From Paraglomus occultum (Eukaryota > Glomeromycota > Glomeromycetes > Paraglomerales > Paraglomeraceae): DNA of 20,958 nucleotides. Of the stretch, positions 12,230 to 20,958 are shown one piece after another. Made by a program: the position numbers and the translations under genes. The notes under the pieces are model-generated. The model searched no databases, was not told the origin of the DNA, and saw only the letters and a list, made by a program, of their open reading frames with translations. Every line of letters starts with the position of its first letter. The stretch's first letter is position 1. The DNA lies in the NCBI GenBank assembly GCA_910592205.1, contig CAJVPJ010000608.1, positions 1 through 20,958 on the forward strand, given 5' to 3'.

Positions 12230-12772
12230 ACACATTTCATTCTCATGTATTACCTTCCATAAATTTGTCAACCAAATTAAGAACAGCTGCTTCGTAGACC
12301 TCTTTTTGCGTTGTGTCCGGCCCAAATACATGATCATATGAAAACGTGGGTTTTTTTTCAGCTTGAACTACAACCTGATTTTGAGTATTTGGTGGAATAG
12401 TAAGAACTTGCCGTTGGAATCGAGTCGGTAGATTTGCCAAGTCAGCTGTTGTAATAGGTCTGATACGCAGTGCTGTTATTTACAACAAATATCAAGTGGA
12501 AACGTTAATAATATTAGACAACAGTTTCTGGGTACTATACTATGATTCATTAAGTAGTTTAATTTATCCTTCTAGTAAGTGCTACTAACTAGTCTATTTG
12601 TTAAATATGAAAATGTACATAATACTATATAGATTCGCCTAACGACGTTCTTCATCAATGAAACGGTAAACTTCACTCTAAGAGTCTTCTCAGCCAAGAA
12701 GACCAGGATTTTCAAACTTTACTTACCCACTTGCACTGAAGTCTTCTCCGACCCTGACCCTGCAGTGGTCAT
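5747..12772 (-). CDS. Kinesin-4-like motor protein with long coiled coil
   Basis: Five exons join in frame: 12772-12727, 12472-12254, 12044-11705, 11629-11332 and 11083-5747, giving about 2079 residues. Introns of 254, 209, 75 and 248 bases all obey GT-AG. The N-terminal motor (about residues 1-400) has VALRIRP, the P-loop GQTSSGKT (98-105), switch I SSRSH (222-226), switch II DLAGSER (295-301) and the neck-proximal [13 protein letters not shown]. This last motif and [12 protein letters not shown] are typical of kinesin-4 (KIF4/KIF21) motors, ATP-driven plus-end microtubule motors. Heptad-rich coiled coil fills about residues 410-1840. Then come an Arg/Ser-rich basic patch ([12 protein letters not shown]), a proline-rich segment (about 1889-1939) and a final coiled coil rich in [15 protein letters not shown]. 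The fifth exon is 5337 bases without interruption. Most of the coiled coil and the C-terminus are lineage-variable. The exact subfamily and cargo are inference; no WD40 or Cys-rich tail is seen. Confidence 0.92.
6165..6325 (-). other. Proline-rich segment within the kinesin
   Basis: Encodes about residues 1889-1939 of the kinesin-like protein: runs such as [14 protein letters not shown] and ELPPPPSP, ending near PQRPRSP. Such stretches commonly bind SH3, WW or profilin-type partners. It separates the long central coiled coil and basic patch from the last coiled coil, so it could be a docking hinge. The opposite strand reads as a Gly-rich open frame only because of this composition. Confidence 0.75.
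12193..12223 (+). repeat. (CT)n microsatellite in kinesin intron 2
   Basis: A perfect CT dinucleotide run of about 15 units, followed by degenerate cactctcacac, lies inside the 209-base second intron of the kinesin gene. On the gene's own strand it is a GA run. It lies about 30 bases inside the 5' splice site at 12253, well away from the acceptor at 12045, and is expected to vary in length between isolates. Confidence 0.95.
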
Positions 12773-13212
12773 TTTTTATTTACATGCAATTGGAAATGCG
12801 AACGTCTCGTTCAAATCGTGTTTATTCAAAAAGCTAATTTCAGTCGTAAATCAAAATCTTTATTTCTTTATACGATTCTGGCCAATAATTTATTCCATGA
12901 AATAAAGAGGAAAAAAAAATAGGTCAATTAAGCGGTCAATTTAATGGTCAAGTAAAATTAATATCTTTGGAGTGACAACATCGACAGTTATATGTTTGAA
13001 GATGAAGATCGCGTGGATAGCTGCACATGACAGTTACACAGGTGCTAGATGTTCGTTGTGTTCCAAACTCCCAATTATGGATAGCTTCGAACTAGAAATG
13101 GAGGAGGGCGTAGATGATTCATTGTGCAAATGTACAGGTCAGCCGTTTCAGATCCGCTGTATCCCCTAGTTTTGGCGAGTGAAACATGGGCAGAAGAATA
13201 GCACTATTGTGT
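12773..13212. promoter_or_regulatory. Kinesin upstream region / HIS4 3' flank
   Basis: The only space between the HIS4 stop (13213) and the kinesin start (12772), so it must contain the kinesin promoter and the HIS4 terminator. The part nearest the kinesin is AT-rich. The stretch about 12990-13180 is richer in GC and contains a plus-strand open frame from ATG 13002 to 13169 (55 residues with CSLC and CKC Cys pairs). I do not recognise it, and no splice or transcription evidence supports it as a gene. Confidence 0.4.
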
Positions 13213-16200
13213 CTAATTTGTATTTCGAATATCCTTTACTCTAATAGCCACAGCATTCCTATGGGCTTCTAATCCTTCGATTTCGGCTAATCTCATGACG
13301 GTATCGCCTATTTTATCTAATCCATCCATTGTTAATTTCTGTGCTGTCATATGCTTCAAGAATGTCTGTGTGTTCACACCAGAATACATTCGAGCATATC
13401 CATAAGTGGGTAGCGTATGGTTAGTTCCGGAAGCATAATCGCCACAACTGTGAGTATAAATAGACGATAAATAAGCAATATCATGAGTCAAAAAACCAAT
13501 ATCATGAGTAAACCAGGAAACTCGAATAATCAAAAAAATAATTAAATAAGTAAGCAAATAGTTAATTAATTAATTACTATTCACTTATTTATTTGTGTAT
13601 AATGTCTTTACCTTTCGGGAGAGTAAGACCCCAAGAATATGCTTCCAGCATTGTCTATTTCGTTAACCCATGAATCCGCATCTTCCACATGTAATATCAA
13701 ATGTTCAGGCGCATAATCGTTGGAGAATTTAAGAGCATCACTCATATTCGCCACATTCAAAATAAAGCTTTTTGGAATAGACTGTCTAACTATACCAACA
13801 CGCGGCAGGCAAGAAGCCTGTTTGTGGATTTCCTTTTCGATTTCTTCAAGTTGACTTAACGAAAGTGATACCGCAACAAGCACAACCTGCGAGTCTTCGC
13901 CATGTTCGGCTTGCGAAAGTAGATCTGATGCAACATAAGCGGGAACACTAGACTCATCAGCGATCACTAATAACTCGGATGGACCAGCCGGCATATCAAT
14001 AGATATCATTGCAGAACTATCATTCTGTTGGTAAAAATTAATTATTATAATTAGGATCATAGGTATAATTAAATCACCTGACCAATACGTTATTTCTTAC
14101 CTGAGTAAGCATCTTGGCAGCCGTCACATATTGATTACCCGGACCGCAGATCTTGTCTACCTTTGGCACACTCTCGGTCCCATATGCCATGGCGGCCACG
14201 GCCTGCGCACCACCAGCTAACAACACCTTTGTAGCCCCTACTTTATGAGCAACATATAACACCTCGGGAGCAACACTCCCATCCTTACGCGGGGGGCATG
14301 CCAGTACAATTTCTTTACATCCAGCCACCATCGCTGGTATTCCTAACATCAAAGCCGTAGATGGCAACACAGCTGTCCCTCCTGGAACATACAGACCAAC
14401 ACTCTTAATTGGGCGACTGAATCTATAACAGGTTACCCCTGGCATAGTACTCACTACCAAGGTCGATCTATCATATTGCGCTTCGTGAAATTTGAGGATA
14501 TTATCGAATGCTTGATCTATGGCAGATTTAGTAGCATCGTCAACAGACATCAATTCTGGTGGGAAAGGCGATGCTAAAACTGGAGACTGAAGACGTATTC
14601 CATCATATTTTGCAGTTAAATCGAGAAGGGCAACGTCTCCTTTTTTTCGCACATCATCAACAATAGGTCGAACACGTTCCAATATTTCGTCGGACTTGAT
14701 TATAGGACGCAGTAGTAACGATGACCTCTTCTCAGGTGTGATCTCTGACAAGTCATATTTCTGCATTTTTATAATTCCTTCTGCTCCTATTTTCTCACTG
14801 GCTCTTTCGTCTACTTGCTTATCACTACTATCGGTCGAGTTATTGGCATTCAATAAGACGTTCTTGTCATTATTATCACCATCTGGCTTAGTCACATCCC
14901 GCTGTGTCTTAGCATTTCCCGGTCTACGCGTTATCTTCAGAGCACGCTTGTTCAACTGTTCTTCTATATCAGCTAACGTCACATCATTAGCGATGCATTT
15001 CGTCAGTGCGAAATAAATAAGATCTGCCGCCTCCCATGCTATATTTTCCTTACTGGTTGCCGAACACAACTCATCAGCTTCCTCCATTATTTTAGACCTG
15101 AGAAGATCAGGCTTTTGGAATAATTTTTGAGTGTATGATCCAGGCGGGGCCGATACTTTGCGACTTTGAAGCGTTTTCTCGAGTGCCTTCAAGCCGTTGT
15201 AACGACCAAAGCATGTATTCGTATTAAAATGACAGAAACCTAATTAAGCAAAAAGTACCACGTCGCAAGGTAAATTAATTGTCTCAATGCGGAAACAAAA
15301 AATGCGCTATTGGCAATACATTAACACGAAGCATGATCACGTTATATTTACCACTTCCGAGTTGCTCAACTACGAATCTCAGAGCATCCTCATCACAGTC
15401 AATATCAATACTCTTTAAATTCTGAACGGCACCAGAGGTGGCACCCTTGTACCAGAGTCCTCTCTTCCTACTCTGATATACTCCTTTCTTAGTTCTTATA
15501 GCTTCTCTTACACTTTCTCGCGATGAATAGACTAAACCTAATGCAATACCTTGTTCATCAACTACAACTGTTGTAAACAATCCATCGGCTCGATCTGATG
15601 TCAATGAACAAGTAAAAGCATCAGCAATGTTGATCTTTGTGGTCTTGTCAGGTTCTTTTAATGTTAATGCATCAACCGAGACCAGAAATCGACCATTAAG
15701 GTCAGACAATTGTTTGATAAGTTCCAACTCCGGTTTAATTGATGGGGGTAAAATCATCCCAACATCCTTCCGGCCACCAGAGGGAAGTGGATGCTTTTGG
15801 ACATGTTTAATCAAAACGGACACTTGGTCCAAGATTGAGTCAAATATTGACAATATACTGCTGTTGTTGTAGTTAGTAGACGGTATGATTAGGTATGCAG
15901 AAACTCTTTCGGATGAAGCATCAGTTAGCTCAGGTGAAGCGGAATTCAGTGTCAAACTTGCTACCAATCTCTCGGCCGGAATATCGTCGATTCGAAGCTT
16001 TTTTAGTATAAACTCTAAAGAAAGCACAACTTTTGTTGCTCCATCATCGAGTAATTTAATTAAACTACGTACGTCTAGAGTATCCTCGCGTTGAGGGAAT
16101 ATCCAATAATCTCTTATATGATATCGATCTCTAACCTCAATGAGAACGCTCAAATCATCAATACTATCGATAAAAAACACGGTTGTCCCAATGCAGTTCA

Positions 16201-16273
16201 AAGAACTCAAGACGTCATGAATCTCGTCTGAATAGGGGATTGGATTAGTCAAATCAACTACTGGGAATATCAT
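13213..16273 (-). CDS. HIS4: Trifunctional histidine biosynthesis enzyme (PRA-CH / PRA-PH / histidinol dehydrogenase)
   Basis: Exons 16273-15352, 15239-14101, 14024-13612 and 13447-13213 join in frame into 902 residues, with GT-AG introns of 112, 76 and 164 bases. As in yeast His4 (799 residues), three activities catalyse the second, third and last two steps of histidine synthesis in the cytosol. The N-terminal cyclohydrolase includes [18 protein letters not shown] and FCHFNTNTC, with metal-binding Cys. Intron 1 splits this domain at Gly308. The pyrophosphohydrolase covers about residues 323-410 ([19 protein letters not shown]). Histidinol dehydrogenase starts near 466. Its zinc-ligand set is visible as Q725, H728, D828 and H887, spaced as in the bacterial enzyme, and the catalytic pair is E794/H795. 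A polar linker of about 50 residues rich in Asn, Asp and Ser joins the second and third domains. The start ATG is the first in frame. All catalytic regions look intact. Confidence 0.96.
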
Positions 16274-17175
16274 AATGTCTCAGTTAGGGCTGAATGCGCT
16301 TGGTAGTAAAAGAAATACTATCACGAGGAAGGTGGGTAAGAAATACCAGAGTCGGATATAATTTTGATCTCCTTCTCCAATCACAAATTGATTTGTGTGA
16401 CTGGAAATCAGATACAGGCGTTACATAATTTCCTCTTTATCGTTTCGCCAAGAATAAGAATGAATGAAATTTTTTTATTATGCCAACCAATAAATTTACT
16501 ATCGCAGTCAAAACGACATGTGAAGTTTGCGAATTTCCAGAATTTATTATAGCAAAGCGCCTGTTCAGTGAGGTGGAATATAATAATAACTGGCACAATT
16601 ATTATATGGGGCAGACTGCGACAAAATGAACATTTGATCATGTGAGCTAAAAGAGGCTGATGTGGCTGGAAAATCAACTGATAATATTTGGTTGAGGCTT
16701 TGCTTAATTTTCAGCTGTGGAAATCAAGAACAAAATTTTAGGCCATTTCCCTATGTTAAAAAAGAAATAACGCAAAGGTGAGGGTATTGCTATTTTTACA
16801 GATAAATTCACTTTCAGCGAAACAAAAACAATTGATTGCATCAAAGTATTTTTAATCCACACAAAAGACTATACATGTTTTTTTTAATCGCAAGCAAGAC
16901 ATTTGCACTGTCCAAAAAAGTTTTGTCATATGAAAATGGTTCGTTATATCGTCCTCAGACAAGAGTCTGCAGACAAGAATAATACATAATCTCTTGGAGC
17001 AAAAAACTAGTAGTCAAACGTTAAAGTTAAGAAAATGTTAAAGAAACGATTGATATTGTCACCCTCTCCGAACAACAAATATAGTGACTTCTCGTTATCA
17101 TGTCATGCGTACTAGTAAGACGGAATGATTAAAGTTATCTGTGTGATAACAATAAAGCTCGTTATGATCACACTT
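16274..17175. promoter_or_regulatory. HIS4 upstream region and gene-free DNA
   Basis: The presumed HIS4 promoter is the few hundred bases above 16273. I saw no perfect TGACTCA (Gcn4-type) site within about 400 bases, so general amino-acid control is not evident by motif. Overlapping open frames near 16364-16677 lie on both strands of the same low-complexity DNA and have no family resemblance. Confidence 0.4.
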
Positions 17176-17179
17176 TTGG

Positions 17180-17559
17180 TGTTATACTTTAGTATTGATG
17201 TCATAAGAAATGATTAACATTTTGCATTCAATGATAAAGCTAAAGCACAAAAGATATTCACTTTAAAATTATGTACTTTGAAGTTTCATCACATGAAACA
17301 TTTTCACTTATTGGTGTTATACTTTTCATCTAGATACAAATTAGACCAGTGAAATGACGCAAAATTGGTGTTTGAGTTACTGTATATAAGCGACCGTTAT
17401 CCCATCGTCTAGCTCTCATGTTGAATGATGTTGAATGTTGAAACGTTGTTCTAATATTGTTGTTATACTTATACACGGAATAAATAAACAAATTTTAATT
17501 CCCTTTAAATTACTTTCTTTCTATCGTTGATCGTCGAATTTATCGTAATTATTATAACA
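17180..17559 (+). mobile_element. LTR-like segment (possible solo or remnant LTR)
   Basis: The segment begins with TGTTATAC and ends with TATAACA, a 7-base terminal inverted repeat of the TG...CA type. Inside, in LTR order, are a TATATAAG box (17383-17390), a pyrimidine-rich stretch, and an AATAAATAAA polyadenylation-like motif (17479-17488) followed by an AT-rich tail. A second TTGGTGTTATACTTT copy at 17311-17325 offers an alternative left edge. No flanking 5-base duplication and no gag or pol sequence were found, so this is a composition-based guess. Confidence 0.25.
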
Positions 17560-18651
17560 ACGGACAATACTTGTTGCCTACAGTATTTCGAGACTGTTGT
17601 GGTGATAAGATTGAGTAGCGGGTGAAGATCTAGTGAAAGTTTGTCCGTTCAGTTAGTAAAGCAATCGCTTGAAAGCGTACAGTAACTGGATAATATTTGG
17701 CGAACGACATGTATTTCTTTTTATTGTTTAATTGGTTATTAGATTAAAAAGTGACGCATATTGACATGTCAAATACCAAACCTTGCTTATTAAAGGATAG
17801 TTCCCCTTCGATTCTGTAGAATAGTATAGTTGTTAATATTATTCGTAGATTCCCTTACTTGGATACGAACGTTGACTACGTTACGTATAGGGATTAGGAA
17901 GCGCGCATAATTAATTAAGAAGAAACGTCACTATAGCTTAGCATTCGGTCTTAGTTGATACTGTCGCTGTAGTAAGGGCAGCGATAGCCCCTGTCGGCCG
18001 AACTGCCTACAGTTTGCTCTCCCACAAATCTCCCTAATTAAATACGCCGCAACACACATCCAATTCAACTCTTGATATCATTAATAACTTGAAGATTATT
18101 TGTGTATGATAATCTTGAAGGTCTCTTCAACGTTCTTGCTTCCTTAAAAAATAAAGCCACATTACGAACAAGTAGCTAACTTGTAACAATTAAATAGCAG
18201 TTAAGGCATATTCAAGTGTTCATAAACAAAATACACAAATTGATACATACGGCCCATTTCAAGATGCACTCATACAACCGAACAACTCGGAAACGTCAAA
18301 AACGCGTATCTGCGATTTGTACACCCTCATCAATGTCACGTGTTGAATAAAATTTATTGTTTCCACGTGATTTATTATTAGTCATGGGACATGTCCCGTG
18401 TGCAGGGGTTCGATAGTGATAATCAACATGCCGATCACAATTTTTATATATGAAATTCTCGCAGTTACTCCTATTGCAACCCCCTATTAATGCAAATTTC
18501 CCGTGATATTTAATAGGCTGAAAATGCACTTGAAAAGTCTTTCTATCACGTCGTATAAACGTTTACTTCCTTCTTCCCTTAGTTCACTAAAGATCTTCGT
18601 TTAAAGTTAGAGTAGCTTACCCCCTGTAATAAATACACTAACACTAACTCT

Positions 18652-18670
18652 AGTAGTATATAATACTACT
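18652..18670. repeat. Short perfect hairpin
   Basis: Arms AGTAGTAT and ATACTACT are fully complementary around a three-base loop. It could be a cruciform or weak terminator-like structure, but AT-rich DNA yields such palindromes by chance. No neighbouring gene uses it. Confidence 0.4.
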
Positions 18671-18819
18671 GAACTCGCATAAAACTGTATGGTAATAGTA
18701 ATAGCCAAGTAATGCAGTTGTCTTGAGTTCACTGTTAACGTTTCCATTACCACTATGCTGTTTATTACAGCGACCGTTTTGAGATGGCGAATGGAAGATT
18801 CTGTAAGTGTGTGTGTGTG

Positions 18820-18925
18820 GGTGGGGGGAATGCAAACTCCCTGTTGGTATGTTTTAATATAATATGTGGGGGCCAGAGGGAATACGAACTCTGGGGCTAT
18901 TCTGTTGGTATGTTCTAATATTCTT
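18820..18925 (+). repeat. Imperfect tandem duplication, unit about 61 bases
   Basis: Two successive units share GGGAAT(G/A)C(A/G)AACTC and then CTGTTGGTATGTT(T/C)TAATAT; the second motif is at 18841-18861 and 18902-18922. The second unit has a short extra insertion after AACTC. This looks like a diverged local duplication in non-coding DNA. Confidence 0.6.
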
Positions 18926-19671
18926 TCATTCCTTCACTCCATTACTTTGAAACACAGGTTGGTACGTAGTATATTGTATATAGTTGGGGGGTAGTAGAGA
19001 GCAATCACAGAATTCAAGACCGTCCTTAGCATTATGTGTATAATATATATAGTAATGTTCTCTTTCCACGTTTCAGGATGTTCTAGTTTGTACAAATAGT
19101 TGTGATTTGTAATATAGATAATGTATGTGTAAAAACTTGGAATATGGCCGGGCTAGGGTAGAGCGATGATTGATTGCAACATAGTAATGTCAATTCTGCA
19201 AATAAAATAAGGTGTAAGCCATCGTATTAATATTTCAATTGCTAATACTAATACTAATTGATCTTTTTACTTTCATCATAAACATGCTGTTAGAAATTAA
19301 ATTATAGGGGGAGAATTAGAAGGAATAGTGGGCAAAGATGGAGATAAAGGATAGGGAGAGGAATTTTGAAGGTTAGGAAGGCAAATTTAATCATACTACT
19401 ACTACATTATCATTATTATTATCCGTTAGGATGATGTTATATTCAGACGATCTTTAGCGCATTCAGTAAAAATATCTATATCTCTTTCTGCGCTATTTTC
19501 GGATCTAACTATCAAGATGCCGATAGTAGATTTTTTATCGTGATAGAACTCCTTCCAATGCTATTACGTCAGTTACTCTCACCCTCATCCCACTCTATAA
19601 GTAAATAAGAACTTTATTATTTATAAAACATAAACAAGAAAAAAAGAAAAGCTATTTACCTTGGATTGTCC

Positions 19672-19955
19672 TATTATTGTAAGTTCCCTAAAACCCCCAC
19701 TAAGATCAATGCCCATCCCCAGGTTCATGCGTCATTCACCACAGGTTCTGGCGGCGCACGGGAACTTTTCGGTAACGGATATTTGAACGTTCACAGCTGG
19801 CCGTCCACCGCACATCAGGATTGGGTACCTGACTGCCGACTTTCGCAAACTCTGTGGCCACGAAGCGCTTTCAATTTCTCCGATACATAAAACTCAACAA
19901 ATACTCAGTAAGAATTCTTACCTATAACGGCGAAAGGTATCCCTGAGATAATCAT
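19672..19955 (-). other. GC-rich island with possible small spliced coding unit
   Basis: This block is clearly richer in GC than the surrounding AT-rich DNA. On the minus strand, ATG at 19955 starts MIISGIPFAVI, which runs into a strong donor GTAAGAA at 19921. Downstream acceptors could join it to a frame encoding FAKVGSQVPNPDVRWTASC and ending near 19743. A further minus-strand piece, MNLGMGIDLSGGFRELTI, begins around 19730 and meets a GTAAAT donor near 19659. The plus strand also has a 74-codon open frame (19666-19890). I recognise no family. It may be a short orphan gene, a captured exon or a transposon fragment; the strand and exon joins are uncertain. Confidence 0.25.
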
Positions 19956-20155
19956 GATGGAGGGGTAATAGTTATAACTCAAATGATAATAATTGTTATT
20001 ATTATATATTAGGAGTATGAGTATTTTGTAATTATATCATTCTTATTCCATATCATATCATGTATTCATATTGTTCTCGAACTTCAGTTATAAGGGAGTA
20101 ATATTTATTATTATTATACAAAACATCAAAGACTAAGACTAATAATATTTTATTC
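19956..20155. other. AT-rich spacer
   Basis: Simple-sequence-like ATTATT tracts on both strands with no gene. It contains the presumed 3' end signals of the minus-strand gene that stops at 20156. Confidence 0.5.
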
Positions 20156-20958
20156 TTATTTATTTAAGGAAGAGGCTAAAAGATCTCGAAGTTCAGCAAT
20201 TTCTGACCTTAATTGTTGAACTTCTAGACGATATCCATAGTAATACAAACATAGGGGAAGTCACATATGAAAGTCCATATATTACTATGGCAAGTTCCCA
20301 CTCCCTTTTGTTTTCATCACACCACATCAGATCATAGTCGACCTTGTGGCCAGGTCGATCCTCCTATGTTATTATTATATAATTTAAATAGTTAGCATTC
20401 ATAATTTGTAAATTTTATGTCCTAACTAATGAACATTATTATGACATATTATTTTATCACATAAAAGTTCTAACACCAATACTATAGCCCACTCAAATTC
20501 AATCTTGAGGTTCACACTTACATCTCCTTCCATTTTTTGATTTGCCATGCGGGCCTTTGAGCCTGCAGAATAATAAATAATGCTCAGCCCTTAAATAAAT
20601 ATATATAAATACAGATTTAATATTAGTGCTAATTTAAATTATATATATAATGGTCACTATATAAATTGTTATTATATAAACATACCAGCTAATTTTAGAT
20701 GCCTTCATTGAATCACAAAGTGTTTTAAGAAGGATTGATAGCAGCTCTACAGTCCATGAGTTTTCACTCACAGATGTATCAGTATCATCCATAATACCAT
20801 ATTGAATTATCCTGTCACTAAAAGCAAGAGATTATTAGCACATGAACATTATTAATTATTAATTATATGCCAAATAAAATAAAAAAGCAATTAATATGAG
20901 CAGACATACAAATCTGTTATGACATTCAATATATATTGTAAGAATCCAACAGGAAATC
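20156..20958 (-). pseudogene. 3' part of an unrecognised spliced gene, possibly disrupted, cut by window edge
   Basis: Read on the minus strand, coding-like exons follow one another. 20956-20910 (FPVGFLQYILNVITD) ends in a canonical GTATGT donor. 20817-20686 (DRIIQYGIMDDTDTSVSENS, then LLSILLKTLCDSM) continues in frame through a CTAAT-branch/TTTTAG acceptor. 20562-20522 (LKGPHGKSKNGRR) follows, with a GTAAGT donor. A block from 20363 gives EDRPGHKVDYDLMWCDENK, but joining it at the obvious acceptor creates a stop, so a frameshift or a different splice is needed. A second frame break lies near a 56-base inverted-repeat unit at 20235-20290. The last frame, RLEVQQLRSEIAELRDLLAS, is a short leucine-zipper-like tail ending in TAA at 20156. 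Composition resembles orphan families of these fungi, but I cannot name it. Either a mispredicted live gene or a decaying one. Confidence 0.4.
20235..20290. repeat. Short inverted repeat inside the 3' orphan gene
   Basis: CCATAGTAATA (20235-20245) and TATTACTATGG (20280-20290) are perfect 11-base inverted arms around 34 bases. The unit sits exactly where the minus-strand coding frame shifts from ELAIVIYG to YYYGYRLEVQQ. It could be a very small insertion or a hairpin that arose locally; no target duplication was seen. Confidence 0.5.

Larger units (their letters stand above)
17560..19671. other. Gene-free AT-rich region with small repeats
   Basis: About 2.1 kb without a supportable gene. It holds a short hairpin at 18652-18670 (8-base arms AGTAGTAT/ATACTACT), an imperfect tandem duplication at 18820-18925, and a GT/G-rich run at about 18807-18829. 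Open frames here, such as 18296-18529 on the minus strand, lack motifs and coding character. Confidence 0.45.

Noticed and set aside
14696-15016. Plus-strand 106-codon frame inside HIS4
   Set aside because: Antisense shadow of the clearly conserved HIS4 exon 2.
16364-16677. Overlapping small frames upstream of HIS4
   Set aside because: They overlap on opposite strands in low-complexity DNA and resemble no family.
18386-18397. 12-base perfect palindrome GGGACATGTCCC resembling an animal p53 half-site
   Set aside because: Fungi of this kind are not known to use such a site, it is a single copy, and there is no nearby promoter.
18296-18529. Minus-strand 77-codon frame with several Cys and His
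   Set aside because: The Cys/His spacing matches no zinc-binding pattern and there is no coding-like composition around it.
1-20958. tRNA, rRNA and CRISPR arrays
   Set aside because: No T-loop consensus with a matching cloverleaf, no rRNA-like blocks, and no regularly spaced repeats were seen on either strand.

Overview
The window looks like nuclear DNA of an arbuscular mycorrhizal fungus (Glomeromycotina, close to Rhizophagus and relatives). Three things point there: AT-rich intergenic DNA; genes split by short GT-AG introns (roughly 75 to 250 bases); and a protein kinase whose N-terminal double-CxxC zinc ribbon and W-x-SGN-type linker I know from the expanded kinase families of these fungi. 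No prokaryotic, organellar or RNA genes are visible. The genus is an inference.

Layout. 1-945: upstream DNA. 946-2577 (+): the N-terminal (DCB) third of a SEC7/BIG-type ARF-GEF in four exons. It ends in repeat-like sequence before any HUS or Sec7 catalytic domain. 2519-2983: short direct and inverted repeats plus decayed coding-like fragments, likely transposon remnants. 3573-5057 (-): a two-exon kinase-like gene whose catalytic Asp and helix-C Glu are replaced, so probably a pseudokinase. 5747-12772 (-): a five-exon, about 2079-residue kinesin-4-like motor with a very long coiled coil and a proline-rich segment near the C-terminus. 13213-16273 (-): a four-exon, 902-residue HIS4-type trifunctional histidine biosynthesis enzyme. 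16274-20155: almost 4 kb of AT-rich DNA with no confident gene, holding an LTR-like segment, an imperfect tandem duplication, a small hairpin and one GC-rich island. 20156-20958 (-): the 3' part of an unrecognised spliced gene, perhaps broken, running off the window edge.

HIS4, the kinesin and the kinase lie head to tail on the minus strand with separate promoters. Nothing suggests co-regulation; they are unrelated housekeeping and lineage-specific genes. I found no convincing new multi-gene system. The most noteworthy items are the truncated SEC7-like gene next to transposon-like repeats, the degenerate kinase, and the unexplained sequence at 19672-20958. All splice sites were read by eye, using GT-AG rules, frame continuity and family knowledge.
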